NCBI GenBank assembly: GCA_031386985.1
Contig: JANNCV010000023.1
Coordinates: 1-64,000 of the forward strand
Origin: JANJUB01 sp031386985
GTDB taxonomy: Bacteria; Armatimonadota; Fimbriimonadia; Fimbriimonadales; Fimbriimonadaceae
DNA length: 64,000 nucleotides
Reading direction: 5' to 3'
Below are positions 17,654-25,627 of the stretch, piece after piece. The position numbers and the translations under genes were made by a program. The notes under the pieces are model-generated. The model saw nothing but the letters and a program-made list of their open reading frames with translations, did no database searches and was not told where the DNA came from. Every line of letters begins with the position of its first letter. The stretch's first letter is position 1.

Positions 17654-19585
17654 ATGTCCAAGCGGTATTACATCACCACTCCAATCTATTACGTCAATGC
17701 CGCCCCCCACATTGGGAGTGCGCTAACCACCGCGGTTTGCGATTTTGAGCGCCGCTATCGCAAGATGCGAGGCGAGGAGGTCCACTTCTTGACCGGGACT
17801 GACGAAAATGCGACCAAGGTTTTCGAAGCCGCTCAAATCGCCGGTAGGAATCCCCATGAGTTTGCGGATGAAGTTGCACACAAATTCGTTGAGGCTTGGG
17901 ACTTCCTAGATATCGAGTATGACGATTTCATCCGTACAACCGAAGATCGCCATCGGGACGCGGTTCAGAAATTCTTTAACCTCTTGAAAGATAAGGGCTA
18001 CATCTATGCCGACAAATATGAAGGTTGGTACGACGTTTCTGCTGAAACCTTTGTGCGCGAATCTGACTTGGTGGACGGGAAGAGCCCGGACGGCAACGAA
18101 GTTAGAAGGGTTAGTGAGGAAAACTACTTCTTCAAGCTGTCAGCTTTCGGAGACCGGTTGCTAGCTCACATCGAAGCCAATCGCACCTTCCTCTTGCCCG
18201 AATCCCGAAAGAACGAAGTCGTGAGTTTTGTTAAACAGGGTTTGCGAGACATGTGCATCACCCGGCAAAACACCGGCTGGGGCATTCCCGTTCCGGGCGA
18301 TGACTCTAAGGTCATTTACGTTTGGTTCGACGCCCTCATTAACTACTTGACGGCGACTGGCTGGCCCAATTCGGGATGGGACGACCTGTGGCCCGCTGAT
18401 GTGCATTGGATGGGCAAAGAGATTTTCACCCGGTTCCACGCAACACTGTGGCCGGCGATGCTGATGGCCGCCGATTTGCCGCTACCAAAAACAATCATTG
18501 CCCACGGCTGGTTCACGTTTGGTGGCGAGAAAATCAGCAAGTCGAAAGAAGGCGGCTTGGTCACGCCTCAGCAACTTGCCGCTCACTTGGTGGAGGTTTC
18601 CGGGTGTACCCCTCCGATCGGCAAGGATGCCGTTCGTTACAGCCTGGCGGCCCTGCTCCCCTATGAGGGCGACACGAACTACAGCTACGAGGAAGTCGAG
18701 CGGAGATACAATTCCGATCTCGCCAATGACCTTGGCAACGCTCTGAACCGGAGCCTCTCCATGGCTCACAAGTTTGTTGATGGAGTCATCCCCGATTCTG
18801 AACCTGCGGACGAAGTCCTAAAGGAAGTTTCGATCGCGAAGTCAGAATATGAAGCGATGATCGCGACTTTTCGCTGGGATCAAGCCGTTGATCGCGCAAT
18901 CGCATTGGTCAGATTTTTGAACAAGTATATAGACACCGCCTCGCCATGGGCAATGGCAAAAAACAGCGATCCAGCCCTTCCGAGCGTAATCCGCGGGCTG
19001 CTCCTCTGCCTCCGCACGGCGGAGGGGCTGATCCGCCCCATCATGCCCACCGCCGCCGATGCCATCGCCGCTCAGCTCAGCCTGCCTACTCTGCTCAATT
19101 GGGCGGATATCGGCCTAGTATCGTCTGTTCCAGCGGGAGTCAAGCTCGGCCAGCCTCAACCCATTTTCCCTCGCATAGACCTCAAGAAAAACATGGAAAC
19201 CAAACCCACTCCCGCCCCCGTCGCCGAAGTCGCCATTCCCGTACCAACTCCTGAGACCAACGAGATTGCAATCTCCGATTTCGCCAAAGTCCAACTCCGC
19301 GTGGCTCGCGTCCTCGAAGCCGAAGAGATAGAAGGGAGCGATAAGCTCCTTAAACTTCAAGTCATCATCGGCGATGAGAGGCGCCAAGTGGTTGCCGGAA
19401 TCAAGGCGAACTATCAGCCCGCCGACCTAGTGGGCCGGCAAGTCGTCATCGTCTACAACCTCAAACCGGCAAAGCTCAGGGGAGTCGAAAGCCAAGGAAT
19501 GCTCTTAGCCGCCGTGGATGATTCCGGCGGAGCCATTTTGCTACAACCTGAACAAGAAGCCCCAGAAGGGGCGATGGTTCGGTAG
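17654..19585 (+). CDS. metG: Methionyl-tRNA synthetase with C-terminal tRNA-binding domain
   Basis: Charges tRNA-Met. The class I signature HIGS is at residues 19-22 (NAAPHIGSALTTA) and the KMSKS loop appears as KISKS in FGGEKISKSKEGG. The protein has 643 residues; the last ~110 (AISDFAKVQLRVARVLEAEE to LLQPEQEAP) form the EMAPII-like tRNA-binding dimerisation domain, joined by a Pro-rich linker (about 520-540). All expected parts are present, so it is functional. AGAGAG before the ATG is a weak ribosome site. Confidence 0.97.
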   Translation: MSKRYYITTPIYYVNAAPHIGSALTTAVCDFERRYRKMRGEEVHFLTGTDENATKVFEAAQIAGRNPHEFADEVAHKFVEAWDFLDIEYDDFIRTTEDRHRDAVQKFFNLLKDKGYIYADKYEGWYDVSAETFVRESDLVDGKSPDGNEVRRVSEENYFFKLSAFGDRLLAHIEANRTFLLPESRKNEVVSFVKQGLRDMCITRQNTGWGIPVPGDDSKVIYVWFDALINYLTATGWPNSGWDDLWPADVHWMGKEIFTRFHATLWPAMLMAADLPLPKTIIAHGWFTFGGEKISKSKEGGLVTPQQLAAHLVEVSGCTPPIGKDAVRYSLAALLPYEGDTNYSYEEVERRYNSDLANDLGNALNRSLSMAHKFVDGVIPDSEPADEVLKEVSIAKSEYEAMIATFRWDQAVDRAIALVRFLNKYIDTASPWAMAKNSDPALPSVIRGLLLCLRTAEGLIRPIMPTAADAIAAQLSLPTLLNWADIGLVSSVPAGVKLGQPQPIFPRIDLKKNMETKPTPAPVAEVAIPVPTPETNEIAISDFAKVQLRVARVLEAEEIEGSDKLLKLQVIIGDERRQVVAGIKANYQPADLVGRQVVIVYNLKPAKLRGVESQGMLLAAVDDSGGAILLQPEQEAPEGAMVR

Positions 19586-19699
19586 CTGCGCGAGTCCCGA
19601 CCAACGCCGTGGGCAACCCGATATAACCTAAACCAACAATACAAAGCGTCATGGGGAGGCTGAATTATGGCATAGACCCAAGTTGCGAACCGTCGGCGA

Positions 19700-20401
19700 T
19701 CACTGCCCGCCATACCAATCGATTTTTCCCCCGTGCAACTTCGCAACCTCCCTGAAAATTTCCTCCTCATCATGCTCGCCACCACGCGAGATTGTTGCGG
19801 TTACCCGAAGGATCACTGTCTTGCCCTCTTTGCGAATCACGGCTTTGTAGAAGGAAGGGTCAACGTAAGGAACGGTAGCCTGTGCTGATTTGAGATCGGA
19901 GTAGCTTATCTCGATTACGAAATCCATGGGTTCGCCGTTTGGAGCAGGGGCGTATACACCCACAGGCTTGGTGATCATGGGAGTCTTGCCATCGGGACCA
20001 AACTGATACGGGATTCCGGATTTGAGCACTGTGCCACCAAAGGCAGTAACGAGCCTCGAAATATCCGCTTCATCACCCGGATTTACGGCCCGACCGCCCC
20101 GACCCGTAAAGATGAGAATACTGCCGGGGTTTCGCAAGGGAGCAAATACGATCTTGTAGCCACTCTCGGCGAGTTCGCCCAAACCCTTCAAATCTCCCTT
20201 GGGCCGCAGGACCAGAATCCAAGCTGGATCAAGCCGATAGCGATTCATCTGCAACGCAAGTGTGTCCCGAAAATCCATCGTCACGAATGCGGTTGCCGGT
20301 GGCGGCCCGGTAACCACACGCCTCACGGTGCGCGCAGTGTTTGAGCAGCCGAATAAGCCCAGCAAGAGCATGCCGACGACAAAAACGTAGGCAGTTCTCA
20401 T
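19700..20401 (-). CDS. Putative lipoprotein of unknown function
   Basis: A 233-residue predicted lipoprotein. ATG 20401 is preferred (over GTG 20419) because it starts the signal MRTAYVFVVGMLLLGLFGC, with lipobox LFGC and the lipidated Cys at position 19. The mature part is alpha/beta with repeated ILVL/VIFA strands (AWILVLRPKG, YKIVFAPLRNPGSILIFTG) and a second similar-looking half (MDFVIEISYSDLK, KTVILRVTATIS), which suggests two related domains. I do not recognise the family. It converges on metG with 114 bp between the stops. Confidence 0.65.
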   Translation of the reverse strand: MRTAYVFVVGMLLLGLFGCSNTARTVRRVVTGPPPATAFVTMDFRDTLALQMNRYRLDPAWILVLRPKGDLKGLGELAESGYKIVFAPLRNPGSILIFTGRGGRAVNPGDEADISRLVTAFGGTVLKSGIPYQFGPDGKTPMITKPVGVYAPAPNGEPMDFVIEISYSDLKSAQATVPYVDPSFYKAVIRKEGKTVILRVTATISRGGEHDEEEIFREVAKLHGGKIDWYGGQ

Positions 20402-20655
20402 GTTTCCAATTTGGCACAAAAGCTTTGGAATAACAACCTAACTAAAGGCGGTCACCCGCGTCTACTCCAGTTAGGCCCAAGGTTGTCAACAATTCAGCAC
20501 AGCAACAAGACTAAAGGGATTCGAAACAGAGTTTTGAGTTTCGGTCTCTTCGCATGGGGGATCGGAAGTTTTCGGATCAATCCCAGGGGAAACAGAATTC
20601 GGTTCAGAAATCCGAAGTAGAGGCTCGGAAGAGTGAAGAAGAGGTCCAGAAGCAA

Positions 20656-20739
20656 CTTCCGAAGCTCTTCTTCAATCTTCCGAAGGTCGTGTTGGCATTT
20701 CCGAAGGTCGCTTTCGATCTACCGAAGCTCGTATTGGCA
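20656..20739 (+). repeat. 21-bp imperfect tandem repeat, four units
   Basis: Four consecutive 21-nt units (starts 20656, 20677, 20698, 20719) share CTTCCGAAGGTCG-like cores. Because 21 is a multiple of three, every frame gives a 7-residue repeat (for example LPKLFFN, LPKVVLA, FPKVAFD, LPKLVLA). CTTCCGAAG is itself a partial palindrome, so it could also be a cluster of protein-binding sites. Confidence 0.75.
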
Positions 20740-20845
20740 GTGCGGGAGCGAATTGCGCGAGTGCGGAGGGGATTCTCGAAACCGCGCCGGAAGATGAAGG
20801 CAAATCAACCCGACGATCTATTGCCAAACCTCGGAGCTTCCACAA

Positions 20846-20880
20846 GGAGCCACATTGCCAAGGGGCGGAATGTGGCACAA
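20846..20880. repeat. Dispersed hairpin repeat, copy 1
   Basis: Stem GCCACATT/AATGTGGC with a GC-rich loop, followed by ACAA. A second copy with one base deletion and few changes stands at 21233-21266. Confidence 0.75.
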
Positions 20881-20900
20881 CGGCGACGCCGTCGAAAACT

Positions 20901-21131
20901 TCACCGTATGCCCCTGATTTTTGCAAGCAGTGCTACGATCCCAAGACCGAACAACACGATGTACTCGGGAGGGGCCTCCATGTCTAGGGCACATACAATC
21001 GCAACAACAAGGAAACCGATGAGCACCGAATATCGCACACGCTTCATCGTTCGAGTGCGCTGGCGAGCATCCTCGGTCATCCGGTCTAGGGCCAATGCTG
21101 CAGAACCAAGATTCACATTTTCAGATGCCAT
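20901..21131 (-). CDS. Small two-helix membrane protein
   Basis: A 76-residue protein. After a polar N-terminus (about 30 residues ending RTRTMKRVR) there are two hydrophobic helices, YSVLIGFLVVAIVCALDM and YIVLFGLGIVALLA, closed by a basic end KIRGIR. No known family is recognised. The gene is supported by a textbook TATACT -10 ending 6 nt before the ATG. It is flanked on both sides by the same hairpin repeat. Confidence 0.6.
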   Translation of the reverse strand: MASENVNLGSAALALDRMTEDARQRTRTMKRVRYSVLIGFLVVAIVCALDMEAPPEYIVLFGLGIVALLAKIRGIR

Positions 21132-21137
21132 TCTTGC

Positions 21138-21143
21138 AGTATA
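21138..21143 (-). promoter_or_regulatory. Start-proximal -10 (TATACT) of the small membrane protein gene
   Basis: TATACT on the minus strand ends 6 nt before the ATG at 21131, consistent with a leaderless transcript. Confidence 0.5.
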
Positions 21144-21232
21144 ACCGCAAATCTGGGAGTTTCCTAGGAATTCTCAGGGTGTTGAACACGAATGCGCCCC
21201 TCAAACTCATCATCCCTCGACCCTTTACGCCA

Positions 21233-21266
21233 GGAGCCACATTGGCAGGGGCGGAATGTGGCACAA
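21233..21266. repeat. Dispersed hairpin repeat, copy 2
   Basis: Same GCCACATT...AATGTGGC stem as at 20846, in the same orientation, 387 bp away. The pair brackets the small membrane protein gene. Confidence 0.75.
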
Positions 21267-21302
21267 GGGTCCGACACGGGCGTCGTAACGGGTTCAACGC
21301 GT

Positions 21303-21308
21303 CATAAT
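21303..21308 (+). promoter_or_regulatory. Start-proximal -10 (CATAAT)
   Basis: CATAAT ends 7 nt before the ATG at 21316; no Shine-Dalgarno sequence fits in between. Confidence 0.4.
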
Positions 21309-21315
21309 CGACCGT

Positions 21316-21606
21316 ATGGCAGCGCCACTTTTCAAATACAAAGAGCCGTTTCACACCCTTTTGGCCATGAAACCGCTTCAGTACACCGATGCTGTCAATC
21401 TGGTAGTTGCGATCAATGTTCAAGGCGCGACCACGGACGAAGCCTGGAAAAATGCGACTGAATATTTAGTGACGAGGGGATTCCACGACCTGAGTGTTGA
21501 CGCTGGTGGAACGCTAACCGCTGAGCGAGGGTCGATGTTCGGCAACTTCACATCGTTTCACATCAAGAAGCTGATCACGGCAGCAAAAATGACCAGAACA
21601 GCTTGA
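21316..21606 (+). CDS. Hypothetical protein
   Basis: A 96-residue protein of no recognised family, without signal peptide or membrane segment. Its composition looks like a real small alpha/beta domain (DAVNLVVAINVQG, TDEAWKNATEYLVTRGF, DLSVDAGGTLTAE). A CATAAT -10 just upstream supports it as a gene. Its stop codon is the first triplet of the 172-bp duplicated segment. Confidence 0.5.
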   Translation: MAAPLFKYKEPFHTLLAMKPLQYTDAVNLVVAINVQGATTDEAWKNATEYLVTRGFHDLSVDAGGTLTAERGSMFGNFTSFHIKKLITAAKMTRTA

Positions 21607-21775
21607 GTGAGCTCCGCGCACCTCGTGCCATACGACCCTCTGGGCGTGTGGCGCTTGTTGTAACCCACGAGCAACCCTTAAAAAGTGGGATGATTTGGGC
21701 TAAACTGCGAAAATGCGAACTGCACTAGCTCTCATCCTCGCCCTCGCTCTCGGGCGCCGCTTTGGCCCAATCCAA
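21604..21775 (+). repeat. Direct duplication, copy A (172 bp)
   Basis: About 97% identical to 22188-22362. It contains an imperfect GC-rich stem-loop (GCGCAC...), the promoter TTAAAA-N17-TAAACx and the first codons of the small gene at 22298. Differences are two short indels (1 and 2 nt) and a few substitutions. The 2-nt deletion shifts the reading frame. Confidence 0.9.
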
Positions 21776-21781
21776 GAGTGA
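21713..21781 (+). pseudogene. Truncated, frameshifted copy of the small secreted protein gene at 22298
   Basis: Starts MRTALALILALA like the intact gene, but a missing CT changes the frame and a TGA follows after 22 codons. The 3' part of the gene is absent; unrelated sequence with another small gene (21815) follows. It is a by-product of the duplication. Confidence 0.8.
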
Positions 21782-21814
21782 CTTTTGCAAGGATTTCCCT
21801 AAGGCGTAAAGAAT

Positions 21815-22156
21815 ATGATATTTGCCAATTTGATTTGCTTAGTAATTGTAGCCTCTAGCGCCGTTGCGGACCCTATCGTCACGAGTCAGCAATGGCCCGT
21901 CTATTGGGACATTGGAACAGTTTCAACACGTAGCGACGACTCCCACTTTTTGTTTCCTTTGTTAGACGCCTGTGGCATTAACTTCGTGGCTCAGGGTAGT
22001 GTGCTTACACTTACTCTCGGTGTACCGAAAGCAGATATCGAGAGGACAATCTTTTTGGTCAACGCATTTCACGCGCGTCGTCTGCTGATAATCGCCCCTC
22101 CCACCGAACCGATGGCGTTTTTCTTTAACGTTCCCACTAAAGCGCGAGGAATTTGA
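21815..22156 (+). CDS. Hypothetical secreted protein between the duplication copies
   Basis: A 113-residue protein with a signal peptide (MIFANLICLVIVASSAVA, cleavage before DP). I do not recognise the mature part; it has strand-rich segments (FVAQGSVLTLTLGV, ARRLLIIAPP). It sits exactly between the two copies of the 172-bp repeat, so it may have come in with the rearrangement. Confidence 0.5.
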   Translation: MIFANLICLVIVASSAVADPIVTSQQWPVYWDIGTVSTRSDDSHFLFPLLDACGINFVAQGSVLTLTLGVPKADIERTIFLVNAFHARRLLIIAPPTEPMAFFFNVPTKARGI

Positions 22157-22187
22157 GGCCTTAGAAGTGCAACTCGTCCACCCTAGG

Positions 22188-22362
22188 TGAGTGAGCTCCG
22201 CGCACCTCGTGCCATACGACCCCTCTGGGCGTGTGGCGCTTGTTGTAACCCACGAGTAACCCTTAAAAAGTGGGATGATTTGGGCTAAACTGTGGAAATG
22301 CGAACTGCACTAGCTCTCATCCTCGCCCTCTCGCTCTCGGGCGCCGCCTTGGCCCAATCCAA
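22188..22362 (+). repeat. Direct duplication, copy B (175 bp)
   Basis: Intact copy that carries the promoter and 5' end of the gene at 22298. The first ~26 bp (TGAGTGAGCTCCGCGCACCT) also recur, with changes, at 35662-35687, so part of the segment is a dispersed repeat. Confidence 0.9.
22263..22291 (+). promoter_or_regulatory. Promoter of the small secreted protein gene
   Basis: TTAAAA, 17-nt spacer, TAAACT, then 6 nt to the ATG at 22298. The same promoter exists in duplication copy A. Confidence 0.55.
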
Positions 22363-22576
22363 AGCCAAGCCCATCCCCGTTAAAGACCTCAAAGTCTACG
22401 TCACCAAAACGGGTCTGAAATATCACAAGACCAAGACCTGTGTGGGCATGAAAAACGCCAAGGACATCACTCAAGTCACCCTGGCTGCCGCTTACAAACG
22501 CAAGCTCAAAATCTGCGATCATTGCCGCGAGACCAAGAAACCAACCGCCAAAAAGATGGGCGGCCACCACGGTTAG
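22298..22576 (+). CDS. Small secreted protein with a Cys-rich putative zinc-binding motif
   Basis: 92 residues, ATG 22298 (not the GTG two codons earlier), with signal peptide MRTALALILALSLSGAALA. The mature part VYVTKTGLKYHKTKTC, then KICDHC, resembles the short C-terminal module of secreted nucleases and related proteins (VYVTKTGxKYHxxxC...PCxxC), thought to bind zinc with its His and Cys residues. The function as a stand-alone protein is unknown. It is 18 bp upstream of the comM-like gene. Confidence 0.65.
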   Translation: MRTALALILALSLSGAALAQSKAKPIPVKDLKVYVTKTGLKYHKTKTCVGMKNAKDITQVTLAAAYKRKLKICDHCRETKKPTAKKMGGHHG

Positions 22577-22594
22577 GGTAAAACCAGCCCTACG

Positions 22595-24106
22595 ATGGTC
22601 CCGAAAGCACATGGCGCAACGCTGATCGGGATTGAGGCGCTTCCGGTTATCATCGAGATAGATCATCGCCCTCCCGGCGATCAATCTTTTTTGATGGTGG
22701 GATTGCCCGATCAGGCCGTCGGCGAAAGCAAAGTTCGCGTTAAGAGCGCCATTAAGAACAGTCAGTTGGACTTCCCTAACCAGTTGATCGTCGTCAATCT
22801 AGCCCCTGGCGATGTTCGCAAGGAGGGCCCCTTGCTTGATCTTCCCATCGCCTGCGCGGTACTGGCCTCTAACGGCCAAATCCCCCTTTCCGAGCTTGAG
22901 GATACGATGATGCTGGGCGAGTTGGGGCTAGACGGCAAACTCCGCCCGATTGATGGCGCGGTGAGCATCGCCCTTATGGCCGCCGAACAGGGCTTCCGGC
23001 GGCTGGTTTTGCCCGTAGAGAACGCCGCCGAAGCATCGGTTGCGCCGGGGATTGATGTTTATGGCATCGAAACGCTCACCGATTGCGTGGCGTTGCTAAA
23101 TGGAGCTCCCTTCACACCCGTGGTTCATTCGGGGCCGCCCGATCTTTCGGCGCTCGAATATCCCATTGATTTTAGCGACGTAAAGGGCCAGCGGCAAGCG
23201 ATTCGCGCCCTCGAAATCGCGGCTGCCGGCGGCCACAATATCTTAATGTGCGGTCCGCCGGGTTCGGGCAAGACGATGCTGGCGCGCCGCCTGCCTACCA
23301 TTTTGCCTCCGCTCGGAATCGAAGAAGCGATTGATGTCACCCGGATTTACAGCGCATCGGGACGAGGCGAAGGTCGGCAAGGTTTGATTTGGCAACGTCC
23401 ATTTCGCTCACCCCACCACTCCGCCAGCCATGCCGCTCTCGTCGGCGGCGGAAAGAATCCAAAACCCGGCGAGGTGAGCATGGCTCATAAAGGGGTGCTG
23501 TTCTTGGACGAGATGCCCGAGTTTGAGCGGCAAGTTTTGGAAGCTCTACGCCAACCTTTGGAGGATGCGGTGGTTACGGTTTCGCGGGTTCAGGCCTCCA
23601 TAACCTTTCCCGCCGAGTGCATTTTGGTGGGCGCAATGAATCCGTGCCCCTGCGGATTTAAGGGTTTACCCGAGCAAAAATGCGTCAGTTCGCCCTCGGT
23701 TTGTGGGCGATACACCGCCAAAATCAGCGGTCCACTTTTGGATCGAATTGACATCCAGATTGACGTTCCGCGCCTTAAAGCTGAAGAGCTTCTGGGCATG
23801 CAACCGGGTGAGACATCCATTTCGATTCGCGAGCGGGTAACGGCGGCTCGAGATCGGCAAACGAAGCGGCTGGGGCCGCGAGTTAACGCCAAAATGAGCC
23901 CCCGAGAAATTAGAGAGCTGATCATTTTGGATGATGAGTGCACAACATTCATGCGCCAAGTGATGCAAAAAATGAACCTATCCGCCCGAGTGTTTGATCG
24001 GCTGCTGAAGGTTTCTCGAACGATCGCCGACTTGGCGGGGCTCGATGAAATTCAAAAGGTGCACCTAAGCGAAGCCGTGCAGTATCGCGAGCGCTCCGAA
24101 ACCTAG
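22595..24106 (+). CDS. comM: YifB/ComM family Mg-chelatase-like AAA ATPase
   Basis: A 503-residue protein of the ComM family, a hexameric helicase that promotes branch migration during natural transformation. It has the N-terminal Lon/S5-like domain (FLMVGLPDQAVGESKVRVKSA), the AAA domain with Walker A GPPGSGKTML, Walker B GVLFLDEMPEF, the family signature NPCPCG, and the C-terminal domain (NAKMSPREIRELI, ARVFDRLLKVSRTIADL). Complete. No other competence genes are nearby. Confidence 0.92.
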   Translation: MVPKAHGATLIGIEALPVIIEIDHRPPGDQSFLMVGLPDQAVGESKVRVKSAIKNSQLDFPNQLIVVNLAPGDVRKEGPLLDLPIACAVLASNGQIPLSELEDTMMLGELGLDGKLRPIDGAVSIALMAAEQGFRRLVLPVENAAEASVAPGIDVYGIETLTDCVALLNGAPFTPVVHSGPPDLSALEYPIDFSDVKGQRQAIRALEIAAAGGHNILMCGPPGSGKTMLARRLPTILPPLGIEEAIDVTRIYSASGRGEGRQGLIWQRPFRSPHHSASHAALVGGGKNPKPGEVSMAHKGVLFLDEMPEFERQVLEALRQPLEDAVVTVSRVQASITFPAECILVGAMNPCPCGFKGLPEQKCVSSPSVCGRYTAKISGPLLDRIDIQIDVPRLKAEELLGMQPGETSISIRERVTAARDRQTKRLGPRVNAKMSPREIRELIILDDECTTFMRQVMQKMNLSARVFDRLLKVSRTIADLAGLDEIQKVHLSEAVQYRERSET

Positions 24107-24193
24107 AGAACCTTGAGAAAACACGCCCTAAAGCCCCGGATTCACTGCGCTCGAACCCGAGCACCTCTGAAATCCAGTATCCTTTTGGCTCAA

Positions 24194-25159
24194 ATGAGCC
24201 TAAAACCGCTTGAATGGACCGACGCCGGTTTGCGAATGCTGGACCAACGTGGGCTGCCATTACGCGAAGATTGGCTGCTGATAAACACGCATGATGAAGT
24301 TGCCGGTGCGATACGCGATATGGTTATTCGCGGTGCGCCCGCCATTGGCATTGCGGCGGCCTACGGCATGGCCCTTGCCGCTCGATCCGGTTCTGACCTC
24401 ACTTCTGCGAGCAGATTGCTTGCGGAAAGCCGCCCGACCGCCGTAAACTTGTTTTGGGCTCTTGATCGAATCCAAAAACTAGATACAAACGATTTCGATC
24501 GCATTCTCAGCGAAGCAAAGGCAATCGAGCTTGAGGATCTGCAGATGAACTTGGCGATTGGGCATCATGGGGCGACCCTGATTCCTGAAGGAGCCCGCGT
24601 CCTAACCATTTGCAACACGGGGGCTCTGGCAACCGCGGGTCACGGTACCGCCCTCGGGGTGATTCGCTCGGCGATTTATCAGGGCAATGAGGTCTTTGTA
24701 TACTCTTGCGAAACCCGGCCCAGAATGCAAGGCCTGAGGCTAACCGCTTACGAGCTAACAAAAGAAGGAATCGCGTTCAAATCCATCGCTGACGGAGCCG
24801 CCGCCTCAATGATGCGCGCAGGGATGATTGATTTGGTTATTGCCGGGGCAGACCGGATTGCTGCCAACGGCGATAGCGCAAACAAAATTGGAACGTACGC
24901 GCTCGCAGTCGCGGCCAAGCACCACGGGATTCCCTTTTACATCGCCGCCCCATCCTCAACCCTTGATGGATCCCTGCAGGATGGCTCACAGATTCCAATC
25001 GAAGAACGAAACGCGGACGAACTGACGATCATTGATGGAATAAGAGTCGCGCCTGAAGGTTGCTCGGTGTACAATCCAGCCTTTGATGTTACGCCCGGCG
25101 ACCTTATCACGGCAATTATTACCGAAGAAGGGATATTCCGTTCGCCCTATCGGTTCTGA
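24194..25159 (+). CDS. mtnA: S-methyl-5-thioribose-1-phosphate isomerase
   Basis: Second step of methionine salvage from methylthioadenosine (aldose to ketose isomerisation). ATG 24194 gives 321 residues with the conserved start LKPLEWTDAGLRMLDQRGLP. TATCCT ends 10 nt upstream. Family landmarks are MVIRGAPAIGIAAAYG, ICNTGALATAGHGTALGVI with the catalytic Cys, ETRPRMQGLRLTAYEL, and VIAGADRIAANGDSANKIGT with the catalytic Asp. A slightly short protein for the family but complete at both ends. No other salvage genes follow, although a nucleoside-type transporter is near. Confidence 0.93.
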   Translation: MSLKPLEWTDAGLRMLDQRGLPLREDWLLINTHDEVAGAIRDMVIRGAPAIGIAAAYGMALAARSGSDLTSASRLLAESRPTAVNLFWALDRIQKLDTNDFDRILSEAKAIELEDLQMNLAIGHHGATLIPEGARVLTICNTGALATAGHGTALGVIRSAIYQGNEVFVYSCETRPRMQGLRLTAYELTKEGIAFKSIADGAAASMMRAGMIDLVIAGADRIAANGDSANKIGTYALAVAAKHHGIPFYIAAPSSTLDGSLQDGSQIPIEERNADELTIIDGIRVAPEGCSVYNPAFDVTPGDLITAIITEEGIFRSPYRF

Positions 25160-25171
25160 AGCTGATTAGCG

Positions 25172-25177
25172 CATAAT
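25172..25177 (+). promoter_or_regulatory. Start-proximal -10 (CATAAT)
   Basis: CATAAT ends 6 nt before the ATG at 25184, suggesting a leaderless transcript. Confidence 0.45.
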
Positions 25178-25183
25178 TGCCCA

Positions 25184-25627
25184 ATGGAATTGGCGAAGCA
25201 GCTTTCTTACAACTATGTCTTTCGTGGTCTTTCGCAGTCCGCCATCAATGGCCTGGCCGCAATTGCGCTTGAACAGACGTTTCGCGGCGGCGACACGATT
25301 ATTCGCCAGTTTGATTACAACACCGACGTGATGATCATCTTGGAAGGTGACACCTTGATAAGGTCATTTTCGGGCGATCTTATTGCCGAATGCGGTCCAG
25401 GCTCGATATTGGGGGAGATTTCGCTCATTGATGATCAGCCGAGGTCAGCAACGGTAGTGGCGAAAGGAGACTGCAAGGTTGCGATTCTGCCTGCCGTAGC
25501 TTTTCGGGGAGTTCTAGAATCTGACCCACGCACGGCGGCAACAATCATGACCAATCTCAGCAAAGTCCTCTGTCGTCGCTTACGGGCGATGAACGTGCAG
25601 CTAGATTCCATCGGAACCAGTGGCTAA
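25184..25627 (+). CDS. Cyclic-nucleotide-binding domain protein
   Basis: 147 residues forming a single cNMP-binding (CAP_ED) beta-barrel without a DNA-binding domain. The core shows VMIILEGDTLIRS, then CGPGSILGEISLIDDQPRSATVVAKGDCKVAILP, matching the phosphate-binding cassette (GEISLIDDQPRSATV). Such stand-alone domains act as regulatory subunits. It overlaps the next gene by 8 bp, so they are co-transcribed. Confidence 0.85.
   Translation: MELAKQLSYNYVFRGLSQSAINGLAAIALEQTFRGGDTIIRQFDYNTDVMIILEGDTLIRSFSGDLIAECGPGSILGEISLIDDQPRSATVVAKGDCKVAILPAVAFRGVLESDPRTAATIMTNLSKVLCRRLRAMNVQLDSIGTSG

Larger units (their letters stand above)
20402..20900. other. Repeat-rich region without a convincing gene
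   Basis: About 500 bp. An open frame (20554-21144, plus) runs through it but translates the 21-bp tandem repeat and then the antisense of the small membrane gene, so I do not accept it as a gene. It holds the tandem repeat at 20656-20739 and the first copy of a hairpin repeat at 20846-20880. Confidence 0.5.

Noticed and set aside
20554..21144. 196-codon plus-strand frame
   Set aside because: Its first half only translates the 21-bp tandem repeat and its second half is the antisense of the small membrane gene, which has its own promoter.
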